Positions 27,306 through 36,700 of a DNA stretch of 64,000 nt are shown here, piece after piece. This DNA comes from Mesoterricola sediminis (GTDB lineage Bacteria; Acidobacteriota; Holophagae; Holophagales; Holophagaceae), in NCBI RefSeq assembly GCF_030295425.1, contig NZ_AP027081.1, positions 2,296,965-2,360,964 on the forward strand, given 5' to 3'. The notes below the pieces were generated by a model. The model made no database searches. It had not been told where the DNA came from and saw only the letters and a program-made list of their open reading frames with translations. Within the stretch, counting starts at the first letter, position 1, and each line of letters starts with the position of its first letter. A program made the translations under genes and the position numbers.

Positions 27306-27929
27306 ATGAACGCCCTGTGCCGGGCCGCCACGGCCCTGTCTCTGTTGGTCCTCGCCGGATGCAGCTCCGAGGATCCGCGGCTGCCCGACAAGCTCTACGA
27401 GGAAGCCATCAGCCTCACCCAGCAGGGGCGGAACCAGGAAGCCCAGGCCCTCCTGAAGCGCCTGGCGTCCCAGTATCCGGACACCAAGGCGGGCCGCGAC
27501 GCGGTCAAGGACCTGTACACCCTGGACGGCCTCGTGCGCCAGGAGGTGCGGGAGCGCCAGCGGGCCCTCCACGGCACCATGAAGCGGGTCGCGGACGCGC
27601 TGACCCGCTACCGGAGCACCCACGGCGAGTATCCCCGCTACCTCTCGGCCCTCGTCCCCGACTACCTGGACCAGGCGCCGGAAACGCCCTGGAAGCACCC
27701 TTTCCTGTACCGCCCCTACGTGACCGTCCCCATCGCCGACGTGAAGGACCGCCGGGGCCGGGTGGCCCAGGTCTTCAACACCAAGCTCGACGGCTACATC
27801 CTCTGCTCGCTCGGCCTGGACCTGCAGATCGGGGGCGAGGACCTGGCGGAGGACAGCTACATCGTCAACGGCGAACCCTACAAGGGCGCAGCGCCGCCCC
27901 CCATCCCCCAGCCCCAGCCCCTGCGCTGA
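27306..27929 (+). CDS. Lipoprotein with pseudopilin-like C-terminal domain
   Basis: 207 residues. Lipoprotein signal with lipobox LAGC (CSSEDPR after cleavage). One TPR-like helix pair follows (YEEAISLTQQGRNQEAQALL). The C-terminal half (ADALTRYRSTHGEYPRYLSA then LVPDYLDQAPETPWKHPFLY) resembles the globular part of type II secretion pseudopilin GspG, where a tripeptide YP precedes short strands, though the N-terminal pilin helix is absent. Probably outer-membrane-bound; role unknown. It converges on the methyltransferase gene, 9 bp apart. Confidence 0.65.
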   Translation: MNALCRAATALSLLVLAGCSSEDPRLPDKLYEEAISLTQQGRNQEAQALLKRLASQYPDTKAGRDAVKDLYTLDGLVRQEVRERQRALHGTMKRVADALTRYRSTHGEYPRYLSALVPDYLDQAPETPWKHPFLYRPYVTVPIADVKDRRGRVAQVFNTKLDGYILCSLGLDLQIGGEDLAEDSYIVNGEPYKGAAPPPIPQPQPLR

Positions 27930-27938
27930 GCCCGGTCC

Positions 27939-28694
27939 TCAGCGGCCCCGGACGGGACGGTAGAACAGCACGTCGGTACCGAAGCGCGGGCTCCAGCTCA
28001 TCTTGAGCCGCTCCGTCCCCGCCAGCTCGAACCAGGGGTTGGGCGGCAGGCCCTTCTGGATCATGGCGAGGCCGCGGACCGTCCCCGCCTCGTGCAGGCG
28101 CCGGGCCACCGTGGTCAGCAGTTCGTCCGAGAAGAACACCGAATCCATGAACACCAGGGTGCAGCCCGTCAGGTCCGTCCGGGCCAGGTCCTCCTCCCGG
28201 AGCTCCAGGACCCGGCCGGGTCCCAGCAGCCCTCCGGCCCGCAGGCGATCCCGGGCCGCCCGGGCCACCGCCGCCCGCGACCCGGCCAGTTCCACCCCGA
28301 CGACCTTCGGCAAGGGCGTGGTCAGGAGGGCCTGCATGAGGAAGAAGCCCCGCCCGCAGCCCAGGTCGAACAGCACGTCCCCCCGCCCTGCCCCGAGGCG
28401 CCGGAGGATGGCGTCGGTGGCCGCCGGGGAGGGCTCGCCATAGATGTGGGCCTTGTCCAGGCTGATCCCCTCCGCGCCGTGGCTCGCGTTGATCAAGTGC
28501 CGCTCCGCCTCCGGCACGCCCGCCCGGAAATCGTCGATGGAACTGCCCGGGATGTCCGCGAACACGTCCTCCAGGTGCGCCGCCGCCACCCGCCAGCTCA
28601 GGGGCGCCGGCGCCGGCGCCGGAACCCGGCAGGCGCTCCCCAGCCCCAGGACCAGGGCCGCGACGATCATCAAGCGGGCAGGACGTTGGCGCAT
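27939..28694 (-). CDS. Lipobox-bearing class-I SAM methyltransferase, DOT1-like
   Basis: 251 residues. The N-terminus RPARLMIVAALVLGLGSAC has a basic start, hydrophobic core and a lipobox (GSAC), followed by a Pro/Ala spacer. The rest is a Rossmann methyltransferase: GEPSPAATDAILRRLGAGRG, DVLFDLGCGRGFFLMQALL (motif I) and KVVGVELAGSRA (motif II acidic E), then FMDSVFF. The spacing of motif I and the preceding conserved GE/YGE resembles DOT1-type methyltransferases. A membrane-anchored periplasmic enzyme would lack SAM, so either the signal is not used or substrate methylation occurs before export. ATG at 28694 follows GGAGGG. Confidence 0.65.
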   Translation of the reverse strand: MRQRPARLMIVAALVLGLGSACRVPAPAPAPLSWRVAAAHLEDVFADIPGSSIDDFRAGVPEAERHLINASHGAEGISLDKAHIYGEPSPAATDAILRRLGAGRGDVLFDLGCGRGFFLMQALLTTPLPKVVGVELAGSRAAVARAARDRLRAGGLLGPGRVLELREEDLARTDLTGCTLVFMDSVFFSDELLTTVARRLHEAGTVRGLAMIQKGLPPNPWFELAGTERLKMSWSPRFGTDVLFYRPVRGR

Positions 28695-28699
28695 GGGCC

Positions 28700-28730
28700 C
28701 TCCGCTATATAAATAATGCATTTAGCGGAG
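28700..28730 (-). promoter_or_regulatory. Possible RBS-masking hairpin upstream of the methyltransferase gene
   Basis: On the minus strand CTCCGCTA (28730-28723) and TAGCGGAG (28707-28700) are perfect 8-bp arms around an AT-rich 15-base loop. The second arm contains the GGAG of the only plausible Shine-Dalgarno before ATG 28694. Formed in RNA, it would mask the ribosome binding site. It could equally be a DNA operator with a TATA-rich centre. Confidence 0.5.
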
Positions 28731-28927
28731 CCCACAAGCCGCCCCCACCCCGAAGCCGCGTCCGCGGGGTTGCGCGTGGAAGCCGATCCGATGAGCGGTA
28801 CCGGCTCTGCCCCATTCGGGTTCCGTTGAATTCAGCTAGGCTGTGTTCGGAATCTATAGATTAGATAAATAGTTAACTTGTACTCATACGTAAAGGCTCG
28901 TACACCACGAATTTTCCTGGGGTAACG

Positions 28928-29682
28928 ATGCCGAGACGTTTCCTGACCGATGCCATGTGGGCAAAGCTTGAACCGCTCCTTCCGCCAGAGCGTGGAGGGA
29001 TGGGGCGATCCCGTCACCCCAACCGTCCCATGGTGGAGGCGATCCTGTGGAGGCACAGGACTGGGGCGCCGTGGAGAGACCTGCCGGAGGAATTTGGACC
29101 TTGGAGAAGCGTGTACACGCGATTTGAGGCCTGGACCAAGCGCGGCGTGTGGCAAAGGATCCTGGAGTTCCTGCGCAAGGAAGCCGACCTGGAGTGGGTC
29201 ATGCCGGATGGCACCATCCTTCGCGCTCATCAACCTTCAGCAGGCAAAAGGGGGGGCTCTGGAACCAGGCGCTCGGACGATCTCGGGGTGGATGCTCGAC
29301 CAAGATCCATTTGATCTGCGATGCCCACGGTAATCCTTTGGATTTCCTGGTCACTCCGGGGCAAGCCCATGAAAGCCGGTCTGCTGAAGGATTGCTGTGC
29401 GGTTGGCAGGCAGAGTACGTGTTCGGAGATCGGGCCTACGATGGGAACCCGGTAAGGAAGGCGATCGAGGCCATGGGTGCGACAGCCGTCATCCCACCTC
29501 ATCCCCGGCGCAAGAATCCGGCGGCCTGGGACTCACACCTATACAAGGCCCGCCATGCCATCGAGCATGGGTTCGCCAAGCTCAAACAGTTCAGGGCGCT
29601 GGCCACCAGGTTCGACAAAACGGCGCGAAGTTTCTCAGCCCAGGTGGCTTTGGCCTGCATCGTGATCTGGCTGAGGCTATGA
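28928..29682 (+). pseudogene. IS5-family transposase with frame change at a G7 run
   Basis: Frame 1 reads MPRRFLTDAMWAKLEPLLPP to the A4G7 run at 29246-29256. Copy 1 has G5 there and stays in frame. After the run the homologous protein continues in the -1 frame (LWNQALGRSRGGCSTKIHLI) to a TGA at 29680-29682. Catalytic residues are all present across the two frames: DGTILRAH, FGDRAYDG and HAIEHGFAKLKQF. Ribosomal or polymerase slippage on the G run could yield a fused enzyme, as IS5 relatives sometimes use frameshifting. Otherwise it is a pseudogene. Confidence 0.7.
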
Positions 29683-29714
29683 GCGGAGGGTGACAAGCGT
29701 TCCGGATCCTCATT

Positions 29715-29769
29715 GATCCTATGAAACGCGGAGGCGCGGAGGATCTCGCAGAGGGTCGCGGAGGAAAGC
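29715..29769. repeat. Left arm of inverted repeat around GxxExxY remnant, IS5 copy 2
   Basis: Same GGAGG-rich sequence as 3309-3363; it pairs with 29958-30017. Confidence 0.8.
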
Positions 29770-29945
29770 GCTCCTGGAACCTGCCCCTGGATATCGAGTG
29801 GAGGGGGCTTGTGGTTGAGCGGGCCTACCGGCTGGATTTGCTGGTTGACGACCTCGTGGTCGTGGAGGCGAAGGCGGAATGGAGGTCGGCCTGCTCCTCA
29901 ATTTCCGTCAGTGGCCTTTCAAAGACGGTGGAATCAAGCGGGTGA
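29721..29945 (+). pseudogene. GxxExxY-family protein remnant (passenger of IS5 copy 2)
   Basis: The 74-residue frame matches copy 1 (3315-3539) with the same RAYRLDLLVDDLVVVEAK core and the same missing N-terminal half. It ends at TGA 29943-29945. Confidence 0.6.
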
Positions 29946-29957
29946 TACATACAAGGG

Positions 29958-30017
29958 CTTGATCCTTTCTCCGCGAGCCTCAGCGAGATCCTCCGCGCCT
30001 CCGCGTTCCAATAGGAT
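29958..30017. repeat. Right arm of inverted repeat around GxxExxY remnant, IS5 copy 2
   Basis: Reverse complement of the left arm at 29715-29769 with a few mismatches and one gap. Confidence 0.8.
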
Positions 30018-30130
30018 CCTGCGAATGCGCGGCGCCATCAGGCACTGCAGCACAGACTCACTATTCCAGCTCCTCCATGCTCCGGCACGGATGGGTATTA
30101 GCCATTACTATCCTAGATTACGAACACACC

Positions 30131-30688
30131 CTAAATAACGGGTACCCCGCCTGACAGGGAGTCCGTGTCCTTGGCCGTCACCTTCATGCGGACGGCGGGC
30201 GTCAGGGCGAGGGGGCTTCGGGTGTCCGGGGCCAGGCCGGTGGCCGCCACCAGGGTGCAGGAGCGGGCGGCTTCGGTCCCCAGGGCCTGGGTGCTGACGC
30301 CGGGGGGAACGGTCACCTCCACCTGGGCGAAGGTCCCCTGCCAGGCCGCGCTGGGCGCGGTCCCCACGGTGAGGCGCACCTCCCGGGTCCCGGGCGTCCA
30401 GCGGCCGACCAGGAGCCGGTTGGCCGGCAAGTCCGGGCCGGCCACCAGGGCGCCCTGCACGAGCGCCCCATCCTGCCAGGCCGCCACGGTGACGCCCTCC
30501 GGCACCCGGAAGGTGAGGTCCAGTCCCTGGACGGGCACCTGGGTGGCGTAGGGGTCCAGGGCCAGGAGCACGCGGCAGCGGCGGGAAGCTTGGACACCCC
30601 CGTGGTCGTTGCCCCCACTGCACCCCGGCAGCAGGAGTCCCAGGGCGAGGGGGACCGCCCAGGCACCATGTTTCCATCGGATGTTCAT
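30131..30688 (-). CDS. Cohesin-like lipoprotein
   Basis: 185 residues. Signal with lipobox (LALGLLLPGCSGG). The rest is a single beta-rich domain: CRVLLALDPYATQVPVQGLD, TFRVPEGVTVAAWQDGALVQ and TFAQVEVTVPPGVSTQAL, with the strand pattern and the xxGLDLTFxxPxGV core of bacterial cohesin-type domains. Adjacent upstream, 22 bp away in the same direction, is the giant protein that ends in a dockerin-like module, which strengthens the reading. IS5 copy 2 lies in its TAG stop; the stop is regenerated and the protein is intact (GVPVI end). Confidence 0.6.
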   Translation of the reverse strand: MNIRWKHGAWAVPLALGLLLPGCSGGNDHGGVQASRRCRVLLALDPYATQVPVQGLDLTFRVPEGVTVAAWQDGALVQGALVAGPDLPANRLLVGRWTPGTREVRLTVGTAPSAAWQGTFAQVEVTVPPGVSTQALGTEAARSCTLVAATGLAPDTRSPLALTPAVRMKVTAKDTDSLSGGVPVI

Positions 30689-30710
30689 GTTTTCCTCGTC
30701 TTCCAGGGGT

Positions 30711-33700
30711 TCAGGGCAGGAGGCTGTGGCCGGAGGCGGCCCAGAGCACCAGGACGGCGTCCTGGAGGTCGATCACCCCATCGGGCCTGGACACGCCGTT
30801 GGCCCAGGGGGCCAGGTCGAAGCGGGCCAGGTCCTCGGCGGTGGGGGTCACCAGACCATTGGCGATCTGGAAGGCCCGCAGGGCGTCGGCCATCGTGTAC
30901 AGGGCCGGGGTCGTGGCGGCGGCCCGCACCAGGTGCCGGGCCGTGTCCGCGCGCCGCCCCAGGGCGTCGGTGGCGGAGACGACCGCGCACCAGTCCTGGT
31001 ACCCGTCCAGGGGGAGCCGCACGGAGAAGGCGCCGTTCTGGACCGCGGGGGTCCAGGTGCGCCCGCCGAGGCTGACGGTCACCGTCACCGGCGGCGCGTC
31101 GGAGGCGACCGTCCCCCGCAGCAGGTAGGCGTCCGGCAGGAGCAGCAGGTCCCGCTCCGGGTCGGTCACCGCGACGGCAACCCCGGAGCCGAAGGTGATC
31201 GTCCGGGTCTCCCGGGCCGTCTTGCCGGCCAGGGAGGTGGCCTCCACCACCAGCGTGTTGGCGCCGGTCGCCAGGGTCAGGGGGACGGCGAAGGCCCCAT
31301 TGACCAGGGGGGCGGGAGCAGCGGCGCCGCCATTCAGGCGCCATGTCACCCCGGCCAGGCTGTCCAGACCTTCCGTGCCCGGAGCGGCGGAGGCCGACCC
31401 CGCCAGCGTCAGGTCGGGAACCTGGACGACGGCCCCGTTGGCGGGAGCCACGACCTCCAACCGGGGCGCGGTGAGGTCCAGGGTGACCTTCCGGACCGCC
31501 TGGGCCGTCAGCCCGGCCACATCCGTGGCCGTGAGGGTCAGGACGTTCGCCCCGGCCTTGAGGCGCACGGGCACGCTGAAGCGGCCGGAGGGGAGCACCG
31601 TCGCGGGCGCGCCGTCCAGGGTGAGGGTCACGGCCCCATTGACGCTGGTCGCCGACCCCTCGACGGTGAGGAGGACGGCGGAGGTGGTCATCCCGTCCGC
31701 GGGGGCGTCCAGGGCGATCACCGGCGGCGTGGCCGCCTGCACGAAGATCCGCACCTCCGCCGCCGCGGACGTGCCGTTGGCGTTGGTGGCCGTGTAGGTG
31801 AAGCGATCATGGCCCCAGAAGCCGGCCGCGGGCGTGTAGAGGAAGCGCAGGCCGCTCACCGTCAGGTCGCCGTGGGCGGGTGCCTCGGCGATCGTGAGGG
31901 CGGTGGCCTTCCCGCCCCCGATCACCGGGGTGATCGGCTGGGCGACGCTGCCGGCCGTCACGGTGACGTCCTGGCCCTGGGGCACGGGGAGGAGGGTATC
32001 CACCGTCGTCGCCGCGGACCCGCCGCTCACGTTCCCGTAGCCATCGGCGGCGGTGGCGGTGAGACTGCCCGACTGGTTCACGGGGAGGGTGAAGGTCCAG
32101 GCCCCAGCGGCATCCGCCTGGGCGGTGCCCAGGAGGGTCGCGCCCAGGTAGACCCGGACGGTGGCCCCGGCTTCGGCGGTGCCCGTCACCGTGCGCCCCG
32201 CCACCGACGTGATGACGGGGGCCGCGGGCGCGGCGGTGTCGATGACCGGCGTTCCGGTGGCCAGGCCTTCCAGGTCGGTGCGGGCCGGGAACCCGTCCGC
32301 GTCCCGGAGGGCGCCCACGGCGGCCGTGGCGTCCGCCACGCGCAGGGCCGGGCCCGCGGCGGCGGCGCCGTTGTCGCCTGGGCTGGCCACGTAGCGGAAG
32401 ACCAGGGACGTGGTGCCGCTGCCGGAGACGTAGGCGGCCCGGGCCGGGGCGCCGCCCACGGTCACGGGCAGGAACGGCGCGCCCGAGACGGTGACGGGGG
32501 CGCTGGTGCCCACGGTGTAGGTCACGGTGTTCAGCTGCGCGGCCACCCCGAGGCTGAGGATCCGGGGCGCCGCGGTGGCGAGGCGGGCCTGGTGATTGAG
32601 CAGGTCGCACACGAAGGCGTCGGCCGGCGCCGCGGCGGCCGGACCGAAGGGATCGGTGGCCAGCACGGCCAGAAGGGCGCCCTTGGGCGCCAGGGCCAGG
32701 GTGCCGGGAACCCACGCCACGCCCGTGGCGCGGCCCGACGGGTCGAGGGAGACGGGTGCGCCCGTGCCCCAGGCCGTGAAGACCCCCGATCCCGGAAAGG
32801 CGAGGGACGTCAGGCCGGCGGGTCCCGTGAAGGGGGCCACCAGGGCCTGGACGGCGCCATCCCCGTCCGCGGTGCGGATCGTTCCGCCGCCCAGGTCCGA
32901 GGCCAGGGCCGCGATGCCGTCGTTGCGGGGCGAACCGAGGCCGCCCAGGAGGGCGAGGACGCCCCCGCCCCGCACGTAGGCCTGGAACAGGGCCGCGTCC
33001 CCCGCCCCGAGGGCGGAGGTGGCGCGCAGGTCCCAGACCTGGTCGAAGGCGGCGAGGGCGGGCGGGGCCGCGGAGGCGGTGTCCCAGGCCGTGACGGCCA
33101 GGTTGGCGCCCAGGGCGGCCCGGGAGGCCAGGGCGGCCGCGAGCCCGGCCGGACCCTGGAGGGCATCGTGGAGGAGCAGGACCTTGGAGGCGGGCCCCGG
33201 CATGGCGTAGGCCGACGGCGCCGAGGCCGGGCCGTCCCCGGCGCCGGTGGTCGCGGTGACCGTGAAAGTGTAGGCCCGGTGGTTGACCAGGCCCTGGACC
33301 GTCAGGGGCGAGGCGGCGCCCCGCGCGGCGAGCAGGGTCGGCGCGCCGTCCACCAGGGCCGTGACGGTGTAGGCGGTGACGGCGGTGCCGCCATCGCTGT
33401 CGGGCGCCGTGAAGGCCACGGTGGCCTGGCCATCGCCGGCCGCGGCCGACAGGATTGCGGGGGCGCCGGGGAGGACCGGGACCACCGTCAGGACGGTGGC
33501 CGCGGAGTTCGAGGCCGCGAAATTCGCGTCGCCCGAGTACTCGGCGTGGATGGCATGGTCCCCGCCCCGCAGGCCGCGGGTCGTGAAGGCCGCCGTCCCG
33601 CCGTTGGCCGGGATCGCGCCCAGGGTGGTCGTTCCGTCCTTGAAGGTCACGGTGCCCGTGGCCCCGGCCGTCAGGGTGGCAGTGAAGGTGACGTCCTGGC

Positions 33701-36700
33701 CATAGGTGGCGGGCTGTGCCGACACCGCCAGGGTGACGGTGGAGGCGGCGGGCGCCACCGGGAGGGTCAGGGGCGCGGAGGTCCCGGGGGCGTAGTTGGC
33801 GTCCCCGCCGTAGACCGCCGTGAGGGCATGGCTGCCCCCGCCCAGGGCGGCGGGGCTGAAGGCGGCGAGGCCGCCGCCGACCGTGGCCGTGCCCAGGGTG
33901 GTCGCGCCTTCCTTGAAGGTCACGGTGCCGGTGGCCCCGATGGGAAGGGTGGCCGTGAGGGTCAGGGGCTGGCCGTAGGTGGCCGGGTTGGGGGAGGCGA
34001 CCAGGACGGGGATGACCGGGGCCGCCTGAACGACCAGCGTGACCGTCGAGGCGGTGGACGGCGCATAGGTGGCGGCCCCCCCGTAGACCGCGGAAATCGC
34101 GTGGCTGCCGCCGGCCAGGGTGGACACCGTGAGGGCGGCGGTCCCCCCGCTGAGGGTGGCCGTGCCGAGGGTGATGGCTCCATCCTTGAACGTCACCGTG
34201 CCCGTGGCGCCGGACGTCACCGTGGCTGTGAAGGTCACGGCAGCGCCGAAGGTGGACGGATTGGGGCTGGCGGCCAGGGTCGTGGTGGTGGGGAGGGTGC
34301 CCACCGTCAGGGCCAGGGAGGCCGAGGTCGACCCGGTGAAATTGGCGTTCCCGCCATAGACGGCGGTGAGGGTGTGGGGGCCGATCGCCAGGGCGGAGGT
34401 GGCGAAGGTGGCCGAGCCGCCCGAAAGCGTGGCGGTGCCCAGGGTGGTGGCCCCATCCTTGAAGGTGACCGTGCCCGTGGCCAGGCTGGAGACCGTAGCC
34501 GTCAGGATCACCGTCTGGCCGTACACCGCCGGATTGGGGGTTGCGGCCAGGCTCGTTGCGGAGGCGGCGGTATCCACCACCTGGGTGACGGAGCCCGAGG
34601 TGACGCTCGCGTAGTTGGCGTCACCGCTGTACACCGCCGTGAAGGAGTGGCTCCCCACGGGGAGGGTGGTCGTCTGGATGAAGGCCGCGCCCGCGTTGAT
34701 CGGGACGCTGGCGACGGTGGTGCCGCCGTCCCGGAACGTGATCGTGCCGGTGGCATCGGCGGGAACGCTCACCGAGACCGTCACGGTCTGGCCGTACGTG
34801 CTCGGGTCGGGACCGACGAGGATCGGCAGGGTGAAGGAGGCCTTGTTGACCGTCAGGGTGGATTGGGCGGACGTGGAGCCGCCGTGGTTGGCGGAGCCGC
34901 TGTAGACCGCCGTCAGGAGGTGGGTGCCGCCGCCCAGGGCCGAGGTGACGAGGGTGGCCGTGCCGCCCGAAAGCGGGGCGCTGCCCAGGGTCACGCCGCC
35001 GTCCAGGAAGGTGACGGTGCCGGTGTCCCCGGAGGCCACGCTGGCCGTGAGGGTCACGGCCTGGCCGTAGGTGCAGGGGTTGGGGGTGGGGTTCAGGACC
35101 GTGGTGGTCGCCGCCGGCTGCACCACCTGGGTGACCGGGCTGGAGACGGAGGCGGCGAAGTTGGCGTCGCCGGGGTAGGCGGCGGTGAGGGTGTGGGTGC
35201 CGCCGCCCAGGGCGGAGGTGCTGAAGGAGGCGGTGCCGCCGATGAGGGAGGCCGTGCCCAGCGTCGTGGCCCCGTCCTTGAAGGTGACCGTCCCGGTGGC
35301 CCCGGAGGTCACGATCGCCGTGAGGGTGAGGCTCTGGCCGAAGGTGGAGGGGTTGGGGGTCCCGGCCAGGGAGGTGGTCGTCGCCGCCGTCTGGACCACC
35401 AGGGAGGTGGTGGCCGTGGCGGAGCTGTAGTTGGCGTCCCCGCCGTAGACGGCGGAAAGGGTATGGCTGCCGCCGCCCAGCGTCGAGGTGGCGAGGGTGG
35501 CGACGCCGGAGCCGTTGGGGCTGGCGGTGCCCAGGGTCGTGGACCCGTCCTTGAAGGTGACCGTCCCGGTGACCCCCGCGCTGAGCGTGGCGGTGAGGGT
35601 GACGCTCTGCCCGTAGGTGGACGGGTTGGGGCTGGCCGCGAGGGCGAGCCCCGGCGCCGCGGGGTTGATCACCTGGGTGAGGGCCGAGGAGGTCGAGCCG
35701 TTGTACGCGCTGTCGCCCCCGTAGACCGCCGTGAGGCTGTGGCTCCCGCCGCCCAGGGCGGAGGTCGCGAGGCTGGCGGTGCTGGATCCGTCCAGAGTGG
35801 CCGTGCCCAGCGTGGAGGCGCCGTCCATGAAGGTGACCGTGCCGGTGGCGCCCGAGGTCACGGTGGCCGTCAAGGTCACGGACTGCCCGTAGGTGGTGGG
35901 GTTCACGCTGGAGACCAGCGCCGTCGTGGACGTCAGCTTGTTGATCACCGTGAAGGTGGCGCTGGTGGCGGACAGGGCATTGGTGTTGCCGGCCGCGTCC
36001 GTGCCGGTGCCGGCCGCGACGCGGATGCCCAGGGTCCCGTTCCCCGAGAGGCTGCCGAGGGTCACCGTCCGGGTGGAGCTGGAGCCGGAGACGCCGATGG
36101 ACCCGCAGGCGGCCGTGCCGGTGGCGACCAGGGTGATGTCGCTCGCCGACAGGGTGCAGGATGCGAAGTTGGCGTCCAGGTACGAGACGGTGCAGGTCAC
36201 CGGCCCCGTCGAGGTGGAGCTGGGACTGGGGGAACCGAGGGCCACCGCGGGCGCGGTCCGGTCGATGACGTAGGCCGGGCCGGCCTTGGGCAGGGTGTCG
36301 CAGACCGTGGTGCTCAGGCCCGTGTCGTTGACCAGGCGCAGGATCAGGGTCCCGTCGGCCGTGCCCGGGTTCAGGGTGATCACCCACTGGGCGTTGCTGG
36401 TACCCGCCTTGGCGCTCACGTCGGTGATGGCGGCGCCGGTGAGGGTCGGGTTGAGATCGAAGTTGGAGGCGGTGAGTCCCGTCACCGCCCGGTCGAAGGT
36501 GACCAGGTAGCTGACGCTGGAAGCCGCGGTGACCGCGCTGTCCTGGCGGGTGATCGAGGAGACGTTGGCACAGGGGGTCGGCAGGTTCGCCACGACCTGG
36601 AGGTTGTCCACGTCGAACCAGTCCCGGCAGCGGATGACGATCCTGTCGAGGGTCACGCCCACAAAGGAGGACAGGACCCCGGCCTGATTGAGGGTCTGGA

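Larger units (their letters stand above)
28839..30131 (+). mobile_element. IS5-family insertion sequence, copy 2
   Basis: 1293 bp with 18-bp imperfect ends at 28839-28856 and 30114-30131, nearly identical to copy 1. The target TA (CTA) is duplicated at 28836-28838 and 30131-30133, as in IS427-type members. It sits in the TAG stop codon of the leftward cohesin-like lipoprotein gene, and its last base restores that stop. Contents: a frameshifted transposase and an inverted-repeat-bounded GxxExxY remnant. Confidence 0.88.

Noticed and set aside
846-30131. A 29-kb composite transposon bounded by two direct IS5 copies
   Set aside because: The interval holds core genes (sucCD, trxB, mnmA, tRNA-Gln), and copy 2 has its own local target duplication.
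33475-35934. Regularly spaced repeats resembling a long CRISPR-like or satellite array
   Set aside because: The period is about 273 bp, in frame, and conserved at the protein level; these are Ig-like domains of one gene.
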